This document shows, piece by piece, positions 16,254 through 24,552 of a stretch of 42,871 bases of DNA (positions are counted from its first letter, which is position 1; each line of letters opens with the position of its first letter). Source of the DNA: Candidatus Methanoperedens sp. (GTDB lineage: Archaea > Halobacteriota > Methanosarcinia > Methanosarcinales > Methanoperedenaceae); assembly GCA_030650845.1 (NCBI GenBank), contig JAUSDC010000226.1:1-42871 (forward strand). The letters are read 5' to 3'. The notes beneath the pieces are model-generated. The model worked only from the letters and a program-made list of their open reading frames with translations. It was not told the DNA's origin and made no database searches. Both the position numbers and the translations under genes were made by a program.

Positions 16254-16960
16254 TTTAATCTCCTGACGAGTTCCATTACAACTTTATTGCAGTTCGATGC
16301 TGCTGCTTCTATATCCCATTTCTTCATGTCCCTGTCTTCGATCATATTGCTGATACCCCTGACTTCTACCATCGGGACTCCATACATGGCGCAGATATGC
16401 GCCACAGCAGCGCCTTCCATGTTCTCGCACAGCCCATTAAATCGTTTTTTCATGACCGCGCCGCACTTGCGTGTGCCAGAGCACTGCGAAACGGTCAAAA
16501 AATTGCCATGTTCAGTATTAAAACCGTAATCTTTTGAGGCTCTTACCGCAATTTTCGCAAGCTTTGAATCCAGTGAAAATGTGTTATAATATTCTTTCTT
16601 GTTTTTCAATAATGGAAAACCAGTATATTCCATGGGTTTCCAGCCCTCTTTTGTCATCACACCCTCCTCCCCATAGTTCTCGCTCTCCGCAATAGCGATA
16701 TCACCGACTTTCAGAGATGAATCCGGGTACGCGCCACCGATGCCAAAGAGGATTAGAACATCCACATCATAGTTCTCAATCAAAAGGGTCGCAGAATGCG
16801 CTGCATTGACCTTGCCCACGCCGCAGTGGGTAAATATGATAGGGGTACCGTGCAGATCAGCTTCAAAAATGGTTTCTAACTCTTCACCCGGCGCCGGACG
16901 TATTTCACGTCTTATTTCTTTTGATTCAATGGGTGTGGGAGCAACGAGAGAGAGGGTCAT
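16250..16960 (-). CDS. mqnB: Futalosine hydrolase MqnB
   Basis: MqnB removes hypoxanthine from futalosine, one step before cyclisation by MqnC. The 236-residue protein has the nucleoside-phosphorylase-like fold with GVGKVNAAHSATLL, FGIGGAYPDSSLKVGDIA, and NMEGAAVAHICAMYGVPMVEVRGISN containing the conserved MEGA and substrate-binding residues. The neighbour mqnD supports futalosine rather than 5'-methylthioadenosine as substrate. MqnA and MqnC are not in the window. Confidence 0.9.
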   Translation of the reverse strand: MTLSLVAPTPIESKEIRREIRPAPGEELETIFEADLHGTPIIFTHCGVGKVNAAHSATLLIENYDVDVLILFGIGGAYPDSSLKVGDIAIAESENYGEEGVMTKEGWKPMEYTGFPLLKNKKEYYNTFSLDSKLAKIAVRASKDYGFNTEHGNFLTVSQCSGTRKCGAVMKKRFNGLCENMEGAAVAHICAMYGVPMVEVRGISNMIEDRDMKKWDIEAAASNCNKVVMELVRRLK

Positions 16961-16996
16961 TATTGTATCTACGATGTCCTGAGAACTAAAATAACC

Positions 16997-17080
16997 TTAC
17001 CATTCCCCCGACCTTAGTATGGATAATATCACCCCATCCCGATAATACCCGGCATAAAAAAACTGAACATCCCCAGAAGC
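16997..17080 (-). pseudogene. Remnant copy of a ubiB 3' end
   Basis: About 84 bases here align with the 3' end of the ubiB gene at 19890-19975 in the same orientation (shared runs include CATCCCCAGAAG and GACCT..G.ATGGATA.TATCA). On the minus strand it reads LLGMFSFFMPGIIGMG and, after a frameshift, ILSILRSGEW, close to the UbiB ending LLGIFGFF.AGVLGMG...SILRSGKW. The copy then jumps to a short TTATCAAGCT match, so it is deleted inside. The rest of 16961-17407 holds no gene that I can see. Confidence 0.7.
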
Positions 17081-17344
17081 ATTATCAAGCTATGCGGTAC
17101 AGTCGCTGCATATCGAAGTGATGCCGCCGGTTTTTATTTCGACCGGATCACCGCGCTAACAATTCTGCGTTCATCGGGGGTTCCGTTTTTCGAGGAAGCG
17201 CCAGAAATTTATTAATAATTATTTATAAATTAAAATACATGGATCAAGCGATGCTGCTAAATTGTTGAGAGTCACTTACTGAGCCGTGATATGCAACCGA
17301 TAATTTCATGTTAAACTCCGCCAGCGGCGGCGCCTCACCGGGGT

Positions 17345-17362
17345 CTGGGGTCGCAACCCCAG
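17345..17362. other. Perfect hairpin in a gene-free stretch
   Basis: CTGGGGT and ACCCCAG form a 7-bp stem with a CGCA loop. It lies in GC-rich DNA (17317-17375) that contrasts with the AT-rich surroundings and precedes the toxin remnant. It might be a terminator or part of an old mobile element end; nothing decides between these. Confidence 0.35.
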
Positions 17363-17407
17363 CGCTGTAAAAGATGGTATTGACTTCAATCGTTCCAGTC
17401 GTATCTT

Positions 17408-17542
17408 ATGAACATACGATATTATATTGATATTCTGACAGATCAGCCCCATATTTACAAAAGTATTTTTGTAATAACAGCCTTTGATTTAACAGGCAAA
17501 CCATTGATTGCATACAAACGCAGGAGCCAAAAGAAGAGATGA
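17408..17542 (+). pseudogene. Truncated BrnT/DUF4258-like toxin with deleted centre
   Basis: The 44-residue frame joins a toxin N-terminus (MNIRYYIDILTDQPHIY) directly to a C-terminus (IFVITAFDLTGKPLIAYKRR). In intact relatives, from family knowledge, these ends flank about 40-50 residues of the ribonuclease-like core, which are missing here in frame. The gene is followed by its antitoxin with an ATGA overlap, the order of the intact modules. The product is very unlikely to be toxic. Confidence 0.6.
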
Positions 17543-17751
17543 AGAATAGATTTCCAGAAGGTTGGGATGAGAAGAAAGTAAAGACTGTTATTTCGCATTA
17601 CGAAAAGCAGACAGAAGATGAATTAGCTTTTAAGAATAGAAATCTCACTGTAATGGAAATCCCAGTCCAGCTGGTTTCAAAAGTACGCGAATTAATTGTA
17701 AAATCTAAGTCAATAAAGCGCAATGATACCGCAATAAGAATTAATCCTTAA
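17539..17751 (+). CDS. Antitoxin-like protein beside a truncated toxin, 70 aa
   Basis: The ATG overlaps the toxin remnant stop. The N-terminal FPEGWDEKKVKTVISHYEKQTEDE and MEIPVQLVSKVRELI match small partner proteins of BrnT/DUF4258-type toxins: a helical N-terminus and a short ribbon-helix-like C-terminus. The last 15 residues (SKSIKRNDTAIRINP) do not look like the family and may come from a frameshift or altered stop. With its toxin disabled, the protein has no obvious job except perhaps DNA-binding autoregulation. Confidence 0.55.
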   Translation: MKNRFPEGWDEKKVKTVISHYEKQTEDELAFKNRNLTVMEIPVQLVSKVRELIVKSKSIKRNDTAIRINP

Positions 17752-18028
17752 AATCGTTTCCTTTGGACATATAAATCATGTCTTCCTGTCCAACCTGGCT
17801 ATTCTTAGCGCAGCGCCGAATTTTAATATAACATAAGTTATAAAATATGTTAATCCATCTTTGCGTTTTGTGTTCTTTGCAGTGGTGCTCATGCTGAACT
17901 TGGATTGCGCCCTCCTGTCCCCAAATCCCAGCCCCCCTTGCGCGCGCCTTTGTGCCGCATCCAAAAATAATGTTTCTTCTCCAACAATCAATGGTTATTT
18001 ATAAACAAACATAGTATCAATATAAAGC

Positions 18029-18256
18029 GTGGCATTAGCTCTGGATGAAAGAATAGCTCAACATAAGAAATCCAAATATTTCAGGATATGTGCTAATTTT
18101 GAAACGAAATATAAAATGAGTTCCGAGATTTTCCTAAAAAAATTTGACTCAGGACAGTTAGATGATAGGGATGATTTCTTTGACTGGTATGCTGCAAAAA
18201 AAAGTCTTGATTCCTGGAGTAATAAGCTCGAAATATTATCCGGGATCAGTTTATGA
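18029..18256 (+). CDS. Antitoxin partner of TumE/DUF6516-type toxin (TumA-like), 75 aa
   Basis: The frame starts with GTG at 18029. The sequence LDERIAQHKKSKYFRICANFETKYKMSSEIFLKKFDSGQLDDRDDFFDWYAAKKSLD is typical of small proteins encoded directly before DUF6516/TumE toxins in archaea and bacteria. It overlaps the toxin start by ATGA. The toxin is broken while this gene is open along its whole length. The upstream stretch 17752-18028 has no supported gene. Confidence 0.65.
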   Translation: MALALDERIAQHKKSKYFRICANFETKYKMSSEIFLKKFDSGQLDDRDDFFDWYAAKKSLDSWSNKLEILSGISL

Positions 18257-18515
18257 TATTCCAAGAGTATTACTCTCAAATTGAGACAATCATCAATGAA
18301 TGTCCAATAGTCACTCATTTTTCAATTGAATTTGATACAAATATCAATGGCAGTTTGAAAACGGTGATCTGATAACTCGCTGGGATAATGTTCCCCATCA
18401 TCGTGAAATTGCAACTTTCCCGCATCATATGCACGATAATAGAGGTGTATCTGAATGCCCTAACATCGATCTAAAAGCAGTAATTGAAGTCATAATGGAT
18501 AAAACCGTAGATTGA
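18253..18515 (+). pseudogene. TumE/DUF6516-like toxin, centre deleted and frameshifted
   Basis: Frame one (18253-18372) encodes the toxin N-terminus MIFQEYYSQIETIINECPIV up to FDTNINGSLKTVI. A second frame from about 18351 to 18515 encodes the C-terminus FENGDLITRWDNVPHHREIATFPHHMHDN, with the conserved DN-PHH-E-TFPHH histidine signature. In the family about 40 residues separate these parts. The gene has therefore lost its middle and its frame. Confidence 0.7.
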
Positions 18516-18588
18516 GTATGGAAATGAAAAATTCATTATAATTCAATCAATCAGCACGAATTGAATCCGTCACATGCTAACCAAAAGA

Positions 18589-18596
18589 TTATATAC
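18589..18596 (+). promoter_or_regulatory. TATA box for the Pro-rich secreted protein
   Basis: TTATATAC stands about 40 bases before the ATG at 18633; transcription should start near 18618, leaving a short leader with GGAAGAG as ribosome binding site. The same octamer appears in both candidate rRNA promoters (32257 and 32398), which suggests a strong promoter. Confidence 0.55.
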
Positions 18597-18632
18597 AAAT
18601 ATTCATTATTATTATGATAAGGGAAGAGAGCA

Positions 18633-19601
18633 ATGAAAACCAGAATTCTTATAGTATTTGTTTTGATGGCTGTACTTACTGTTGCTACCATCAATTTCGC
18701 ACAGGCAACGGAAACACCCCCATCTGCACCAACACCTCCACCAGCGCCAACACCCCCACCAGGAATGACTCCCAAACCTGGAATGACACCACCTTCGGCA
18801 CCAACGCCTCCATCTGCACCAACTTCCCCGAACACAGGCGGTGAAAAGCAGCCCCTTAAACCAATATTGGAAGATTTTTATAACCAGAAGGAAAAATACA
18901 TTGATCAAAAAAGACAGTGCAAAGAAGAGGTAGTAAGAACTAATGCTCCTTCAGGCACCTGCTGGAACCGACTTAAACCCATGATGATGGCTATTTTACT
19001 AAAAGAAGTCACATTTATTGAGAAAAGACTTGACCAACTTCAAGACAAGAATATCACAATTCCGAATCGTAATGCAATTGACGCAAAACTGACAGACGCA
19101 AAAGCGGTTTTTTCGAATTCCGGCTCCAGCAAGTACGCCCTGAAAAGCGCAGCAAAAACCGTTGAAGACATCATCAATCAAATCGAAGAAATAGCCATGC
19201 AAGATCAGGCAGACAAACTCATTATACAGATGGATAACCTGATGGTCAAAGCAGATTCCATAACCAGCAAACTGGATGCCAAACTGAGTGAGCTCAAAGC
19301 GTCTGGATACAACACAGGTGAACTGGAAAGATCCCTTGCGGATTATAAAGCCGACCTTGCTAGAACCAAAGAAAATATTGCGAATGCGAAAGCCAAATAT
19401 GCACAAATGAACTCTGCGGCTGAAATAAGCCAGCTGGCAAAAGAAGTTCGCAGTTTCATCAATAATGCGCAAAATTATCTGGTAAAAGGATTTGACAAAG
19501 CAAGAAAGATGGTTCCAGAGATGAGCGACGCTGAAAAAGGGGGGAAAGGCAAAAGTTCTAATAGCGGAATGAATCAACAACCACAGGAGGGAACTAAATG
19601 A
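18633..19601 (+). CDS. Secreted Pro-rich coiled-coil protein, 322 aa
   Basis: A signal peptide (about 1-25, ending FAQA) is followed by a Pro/Ala/Thr repeat region (residues 28-68; units such as SAPTPP, APTPP and PGMTP) and a long helical region (about 75-300) rich in Lys, Asp and Gln, with heptad-like LDQLQDKN, MDNLMVKADSITSKLDAKLSELKAS and LADYKADLARTKENIANAKAK. Two cysteines at about 96 and 109 may form a disulfide. The Pro-rich part may span the cell wall or S-layer. The stop overlaps the lipoprotein ATG (ATGA). No enzyme domain is seen. Confidence 0.8.
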   Translation: MKTRILIVFVLMAVLTVATINFAQATETPPSAPTPPPAPTPPPGMTPKPGMTPPSAPTPPSAPTSPNTGGEKQPLKPILEDFYNQKEKYIDQKRQCKEEVVRTNAPSGTCWNRLKPMMMAILLKEVTFIEKRLDQLQDKNITIPNRNAIDAKLTDAKAVFSNSGSSKYALKSAAKTVEDIINQIEEIAMQDQADKLIIQMDNLMVKADSITSKLDAKLSELKASGYNTGELERSLADYKADLARTKENIANAKAKYAQMNSAAEISQLAKEVRSFINNAQNYLVKGFDKARKMVPEMSDAEKGGKGKSSNSGMNQQPQEGTK

Positions 19602-19840
19602 AAAAATCTATCGTTTTGCTATTGATCATAGTTGTTTTAGGATTCTCTGGATGCGTGCAAAAAACCGGGGAAAACACTGCGGTAACAAATAATGAAGGAA
19701 CTGGCGATAATCTAACAACCAGCACCGCAACAATTTCCAGCGATATAGAAAGTATTTCAAAAGAAGTTGCAGGCATTGATACTAATACTTCTGAAAATAC
19801 AATAACGCCACTCACTGAAGCTGATCTTACTATTGACTAA
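19598..19840 (+). CDS. Small lipoprotein, 80 aa
   Basis: The protein has a lipoprotein signal with GFSGC lipobox (Cys about 19), then a short acidic Thr/Ser/Asn-rich tail. A strong GGAGG lies 8 bases before the ATG. The 4-base overlap couples it to the Pro-rich coiled-coil protein, so the two probably work together outside the membrane. Convergent with ubiB. No family is recognised. Confidence 0.75.
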   Translation: MKKSIVLLLIIVVLGFSGCVQKTGENTAVTNNEGTGDNLTTSTATISSDIESISKEVAGIDTNTSENTITPLTEADLTID

Positions 19841-19883
19841 TTTTTTTGCCCCACTGAAGGATATCTTGAAACAATGAAAACGG

Positions 19884-21566
19884 TCACCATTTCCCTGACC
19901 TCAGGATGGATATTATCAACCCCATCCCCAGAACACCTGCAATAAAGAACCCGAATATCCCCAGAAGCGGCACACCAAAGAAACGGGGGGACATTCCGGT
20001 GGTGATAATTATTGAAGAACCAACTATCAGCGCTGATATTATCAAGCTGAAGGATACCCTGTTGCTCGTAACATCCAGTTCTTCCACAAGCGCCTCAAAG
20101 CCGCGGTGTTCAAGTTCAAATTTCATTGTCCCTTTTTCGGCTTTAGTGAGGATATTGTTCACCCGTCTTGGAAGGGCTTTGACAAGCCGGGCAACATCCC
20201 ACACAGCCCTTGCGGTCTCTTTAAGTATATATGTGGGGCTGGTGCGCTCCCCTATCATTTTCTCAACATAAGGTTCCACAAGTTCAGCAAAATTATGTTC
20301 AGGATCGATCTTGCGGGCAATTTCATCCCTGATCATAAGGGTCTTTGACAGCAGCATGATATTCGAAGGGATCTTCCCCCTGCTCTTTATCAGGATATCG
20401 ATAAGATCGCGCAGGAATCTGATAGGATCAATGAACTTTGTGGTCATGCTGTAGTACTGGTTAATGAGTTCCTCGAGCTTGATCCTGAACGTGGGGCTCT
20501 CGCCTCCATCCACTATCAATCCCATCTCCGTGAGAGCCTCAATAAGGAATCCAACATCATTTCTCTGTATAGCTACTACAAGGTTTACCAGGCATTCCCG
20601 AAGTTCCGGGTCGACATATCCTGCCATCCCGAAATCAAGAAATACGATAACCCCATCACGCGTCACAAGTATGTTGCCGGGATGAGGGTCGGCATGATAA
20701 TAACCATCCTCGAAAATCATTTTAAGATACGCATTCGCAATATCTACCGTGATCTTTTTTTTATCCAGTCCAGACGCTTCTATCTGCTCAATATCAGATA
20801 TCTTGATGCCATCTGAATATTCCTGCGTTAAGACGTGTCTTGTGATATATTTCCAGTATATCTTCGGTATCTTGACAGTCTGGCTTCCTGCGAAATTATC
20901 GTAAAACCGCTCGGCATTCTTTGCTTCATGCACATAATCGATCTCATGCCTGATTATGCGGGAAAACTCTTCAACAAATCCGACCGGATTGAAAAATTTA
21001 CTCTCTTTAATATGCTTTTCTGCAAATCTTGCCAGGCTCATCATTATGGCAAGGTCTATCTCCACCAGTCTTTCCACGCCAGGACGCATCACCTTGACCG
21101 CAACGTCATCACCTTCGAGCAGCTTTGCATGGTGGACCTGACCTATTGATGCTGCTGCAATAGGTTCGGGATCGAAAGATAAAAAAATATCGTCAATTTT
21201 TTTTCCTAACTCTTTTTCAATTACTCCTTTTGCTTCATCATAACCAAAAGGCTTAACCTGGTCCTGGAGCCTGGCAAGTTCTATTATGAATGCCTCAGGC
21301 ACAAGGTCATGACGTGTGCTTAATATCTGTCCGAACTTGATAAAAGTTGGTCCAAGCTCCTCAAGCGCATGGCGCAGCCTTTCTGCTTCAGACAATGCCT
21401 GCACAGGCTCGATTTGCGGTCTGGGTCCGAATACCTTTTCACGAAATGACCGAAAGGGACGCAGACCGAACCTTTCAACGAGATACCCGAAGCCATGCCT
21501 CACCATCACATCAACGATCTGGCGATATCGTTTGACGTAGGCGTACTCGTTATCCAGCAGGCTCAA
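19884..21566 (-). CDS. ubiB: UbiB/ABC1/ADCK-family atypical kinase
   Basis: The 560-residue protein has the family motifs: KxGQ as FIKFGQILSTRHDLVP (about 76-90), the Ala-rich loop AAASIGQVH (137-145), Lys158 in AVKVMRP, DYVHEAKNAERF, HADPHPGN (291-298) and DFG at 311. Two hydrophobic segments at the C-terminus (about 500-555) anchor it. UbiB proteins support quinone or other lipid synthesis, often as ATPases. Here mqnB-mqnD lie 3 kb away in a likely menaquinone user, so a quinone-linked role is plausible. The phasin-like gene lies 9 bases upstream. Confidence 0.9.
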   Translation of the reverse strand: MSLLDNEYAYVKRYRQIVDVMVRHGFGYLVERFGLRPFRSFREKVFGPRPQIEPVQALSEAERLRHALEELGPTFIKFGQILSTRHDLVPEAFIIELARLQDQVKPFGYDEAKGVIEKELGKKIDDIFLSFDPEPIAAASIGQVHHAKLLEGDDVAVKVMRPGVERLVEIDLAIMMSLARFAEKHIKESKFFNPVGFVEEFSRIIRHEIDYVHEAKNAERFYDNFAGSQTVKIPKIYWKYITRHVLTQEYSDGIKISDIEQIEASGLDKKKITVDIANAYLKMIFEDGYYHADPHPGNILVTRDGVIVFLDFGMAGYVDPELRECLVNLVVAIQRNDVGFLIEALTEMGLIVDGGESPTFRIKLEELINQYYSMTTKFIDPIRFLRDLIDILIKSRGKIPSNIMLLSKTLMIRDEIARKIDPEHNFAELVEPYVEKMIGERTSPTYILKETARAVWDVARLVKALPRRVNNILTKAEKGTMKFELEHRGFEALVEELDVTSNRVSFSLIISALIVGSSIIITTGMSPRFFGVPLLGIFGFFIAGVLGMGLIISILRSGKW

Positions 21567-21575
21567 GATGAAGCT

Positions 21576-21893
21576 CTATTTTTTTGACAATGATTGAATG
21601 GTCTTTTCCAGCTTTTCGATCTTCTTTTCAAGAGCTGAGATGTCACTCTTCATTACCACACCGCTTTTCTTCATGACCTTTTCGACATTATCATTTATCT
21701 TATCTTCAAGGTCTTTTATCTGCTTTTCCTTTTCAGATAAAACATCACGGACGAACTTCTTCCCTTCCTCCCTGCTGATCTCGCCTTTTTTTATCATTTC
21801 CTGGGTGAATTCTTCGGCTTTTTCCTGCGTCAGGGAAATTACCCCTACACCGAACAGCCCCATCTTTCTTATCATTTCCGACATTTCTGACAT
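21576..21893 (-). CDS. Phasin/PhaF-like coiled-coil protein, 105 aa
   Basis: The protein has a short hydrophobic start (MGLFGVGVISLTQEKAEEF) and a long charged heptad region ending LEKKIEKLEKTIQSL. It resembles phasin-like proteins often called PHA granule or PhaF/PhaI-type. GGAGG lies 8 bases before the ATG. It is joined to ubiB with 9 bases between, an arrangement known elsewhere. The annotation as PHA protein is by similarity of pattern; a general coiled-coil partner of the UbiB kinase is also possible. Confidence 0.65.
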   Translation of the reverse strand: MSEMSEMIRKMGLFGVGVISLTQEKAEEFTQEMIKKGEISREEGKKFVRDVLSEKEKQIKDLEDKINDNVEKVMKKSGVVMKSDISALEKKIEKLEKTIQSLSKK

Positions 21894-22015
21894 TTGTATA
21901 CCTCCGTTTAGTTACCCGTTTTTAATAACAGCTATTGCTGTATGATACCCTTCCAGGCGCAAGTTTTAATATTACGCCCTCTATCAAATTGGTCTATTGA
22001 CTATTAATCCTTTTG

Positions 22016-22786
22016 ATGAGTGAAATAATGAAACATGTTTTTAGCGGTATAATGATCCCCGTATCCACGATAGACTGGTATGGCAGGTCGGTTTCTGTAG
22101 TTTTTTTCAATGGCTGCAATTTTGACTGCATTTTCTGTTCAAATAAGAACTTCATTGACATATCAAACAGGCTGGAACCCCTCTTCAAGAAGGGAAACGT
22201 CGTTGATATTGAGGAGATAGAAAAACAGATCATTGACGCAAAACCCTTCATAAGCGCTGTGGTCTTCTCAGGCGGTGAGCCGACAGCGCACCCTCGTGAA
22301 CTGGAACAGCTTGCCAGGTTCGCAAAGGAGCAGGGACTTCTTGTGGGGATAGAGACAAATGGATATTACACTGACCGGCTTGAGGGATTGATAAAGAAAA
22401 AACTAATTGATAAGATATTCCTTGATATCAAAGCATCTCCGAGCGACATGCAAAAATACAGGAAGATCACCGGGGGCATCGTTGATGCCGCAGAAAAAGC
22501 TCTTTGCACCCTGAACCTCAAGGATGTAGATCTCGAGGTCAGGACAACTGTTTTTCCATCACTTGCCGCCGATATCCCGGAGATAGCAAAGAGCATAGCA
22601 GGGCGCTCCTGCACCTATGTCCTTCAGCAGGGCATCCCTGAATATGCCCCGGATGAGAATATTCGAAAGGAAAAGCCTCTAACCAGGGATGAACTTGCAG
22701 CCCTTGCGGGAAACCTGACGTTTTTAAAGGATGTCAGGATAAGGACTCGAGAAAAAGGGGAAGAAAGGATTATTCATAAGCCATGA
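22016..22786 (+). CDS. Radical SAM protein, NrdG/PflA-type activating enzyme-like
   Basis: The SAM-cluster motif CNFDCIFC (CxxxCxxC, residues about 34-41) and FSGGEPTAHP identify a radical SAM enzyme. The WYGRSVSVVFFNGCNFDC opening matches anaerobic ribonucleotide reductase-activating proteins (NrdG-like). The target is not visible; the gene is followed by a transporter, not by nrdD. The start is chosen at the first ATG; the in-frame ATG at 22028 with GAGTGA upstream is an alternative. The stop overlaps the next ATG (ATGA). Confidence 0.8.
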   Translation: MSEIMKHVFSGIMIPVSTIDWYGRSVSVVFFNGCNFDCIFCSNKNFIDISNRLEPLFKKGNVVDIEEIEKQIIDAKPFISAVVFSGGEPTAHPRELEQLARFAKEQGLLVGIETNGYYTDRLEGLIKKKLIDKIFLDIKASPSDMQKYRKITGGIVDAAEKALCTLNLKDVDLEVRTTVFPSLAADIPEIAKSIAGRSCTYVLQQGIPEYAPDENIRKEKPLTRDELAALAGNLTFLKDVRIRTREKGEERIIHKP

Positions 22787-23649
22787 AACTCACACAGCTG
22801 CGTGGCATTTTTGAAGGTTATGGCGAGATAATAACCGCTTCCGTACTCTGGGGTACTGCCGGGATATTTGCAAAAATGATCTCTGGTATGAGCGCCCAGA
22901 GTATTATATTTTACAGGGTGGCTATTGCTTTTGCAGTATTATTTTTAGTTTTCATTTTATCTGGTAACCTTTCAAGACTCAGGCTCAGTGACAAGAGATC
23001 TTATCTTGTATTGTTCAGTGTACTTCAGGTAATTACAATGCTGGCATTTTTCGAATCTCTAATGAACGGGTCAGTCCCTGTCGCCGTGCTGCTGCTGTAC
23101 ACAGCTCCTGTGTATGTGACCATTTTTTCCCCATTGCTCCTTAAGGAACGTTCAACAGGAAAAGGATGGGTCGCACTTATTCTTTCCATAGCAGGCGTCA
23201 TACTCATAGTAGATCCAGGGAACATTGATTTTTCTATAAGATCTACCGGAATAATCGCCGGGATACTATCAGGGATTTCATACGCTTTCCAGATAATGAC
23301 ATCTAGGCATATCAGTAAAAGTTATCCAGGATACAGCCAGGCTTTCTGGAGCTTCTTGATAGCTGCGCTTCTTCTTTTGCCTGCGGTGGCTGTGCCTATT
23401 GAAATTATTGAAGAAAATATCTTATACCTTGTTCTACTTGCTATATTTCCTACAATATTTGCTGTATCTCTGTATTTTAATGGATTGAAAAAAGTCAGGG
23501 CTGCAAACGCAAGTATTCTTGGATTAATAGAACCCCTGAGCGCAGTTATTTTCTCTATTATAATTCTCCATAACATTATTTCGATCCCGGTAATGATGGG
23601 CGGTGCGCTTATATTGGCTGGCGGGGCAATAGTTACACAAGAGCAATGA
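22783..23649 (+). CDS. EamA/DMT-family transporter
   Basis: The 288-residue protein has ten hydrophobic segments in two EamA repeats of five. It begins with a short cytoplasmic stretch, then ASVLWGTAGIFAK, a typical first EamA helix; the second repeat starts with STGIIAGILSGISYAFQI. Such proteins export amino acids, nucleotides or other small molecules; the substrate here is unknown. Overlaps by four bases with both the radical SAM gene and the methionine aminopeptidase suggest one polycistronic mRNA. Confidence 0.88.
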   Translation: MKLTQLRGIFEGYGEIITASVLWGTAGIFAKMISGMSAQSIIFYRVAIAFAVLFLVFILSGNLSRLRLSDKRSYLVLFSVLQVITMLAFFESLMNGSVPVAVLLLYTAPVYVTIFSPLLLKERSTGKGWVALILSIAGVILIVDPGNIDFSIRSTGIIAGILSGISYAFQIMTSRHISKSYPGYSQAFWSFLIAALLLLPAVAVPIEIIEENILYLVLLAIFPTIFAVSLYFNGLKKVRAANASILGLIEPLSAVIFSIIILHNIISIPVMMGGALILAGGAIVTQEQ

Positions 23650-24482
23650 ACGAATATATCCGCCAACATTACATTGAAGCAGGTAATATTGCCTCTGTTG
23701 TACGCAAAGAATCATTATCAAGAATTAAAGAGGACGTATCACTGCTTGAGGTTGCGGAATATGTTGAGAACAGGATAAAAGATCTTGGAGGGAACATAGC
23801 TTTCCCCTGCAACATATCTATCAATGAAATAGCGTCCCATTACACCCCAGATGATAATATCCCGTGTTTTAAGAAAGGCGATGTTGTTAAAATAGATATT
23901 GGGGTACACATTGAAGGCTATATCGCTGATACTGCAAGCACAGTTGAAGTCGCTACAGGGCATCATTCAAAGTTAATAAAAGCATGTGAAGAAGCGCTAG
24001 ATAATGCCATTCTCTCAGTAAAAGATAGCGTCCAGACCCGGACGGTCGGGAAAGTGATCGAACAAACAATAAAAAAACACGGTTTCACTCCGATAAATCA
24101 CCTGACCGGGCACAGTCTTGAGCAATACATGCTCCATTCAGGCATTAGCATACCGAATTACGCAAGTGTGTTCAGCCAGAAAATAAAAAAAGACATGGTA
24201 TTTGCCATAGAACCATTCGCAACCTCAGGGTCAGGTAACATCATATACGGAAAACCGCACATCTATGCTGCTTTAAAGGCAAAGAAAACAGCGCACAAAA
24301 AGATCAGCGAACAGTTCGGGACACTTCCCTTTGCAAGGAGATGGGTTCCGGAAATGAATATCGGTGATCTGAAAGGGCTCAGGGAATATTTTGAGTTGAT
24401 AGAATCAAGCGGTGCGATAGTCGCACAATCAGAACATACCGTTATAGTTGGCGAAGGAGGATGTGAAGTAACAACAAGGTGA
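23646..24482 (+). CDS. map: Methionine aminopeptidase, type II
   Basis: This enzyme removes the initiator methionine from new proteins. The pita-bread fold and metal ligands are visible: Asp84, Asp95, His156, Glu189 and Glu263, in KIDIGVHIEGYIADTA, TGHSLEQY, AIEPFAT and QSEHTV. The type II insertion (about 198-255) is present. Length 278 is normal for archaeal MetAP2-like enzymes. The ATG overlaps the stop of the transporter gene. Confidence 0.95.
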   Translation: MNEYIRQHYIEAGNIASVVRKESLSRIKEDVSLLEVAEYVENRIKDLGGNIAFPCNISINEIASHYTPDDNIPCFKKGDVVKIDIGVHIEGYIADTASTVEVATGHHSKLIKACEEALDNAILSVKDSVQTRTVGKVIEQTIKKHGFTPINHLTGHSLEQYMLHSGISIPNYASVFSQKIKKDMVFAIEPFATSGSGNIIYGKPHIYAALKAKKTAHKKISEQFGTLPFARRWVPEMNIGDLKGLREYFELIESSGAIVAQSEHTVIVGEGGCEVTTR

Positions 24483-24552
24483 TGCAAAGATAATGATGAA
24501 ACGATAATGATGAAAAGGGATAAGAAGCATTAATGACTTATTACATATTGAA

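Noticed and set aside
17776-17991. 71-codon minus-strand ORF before the second antitoxin
   Set aside because: No ribosome binding site, odd Arg/Gly-rich start and repeat-like end; it looks like non-coding DNA.
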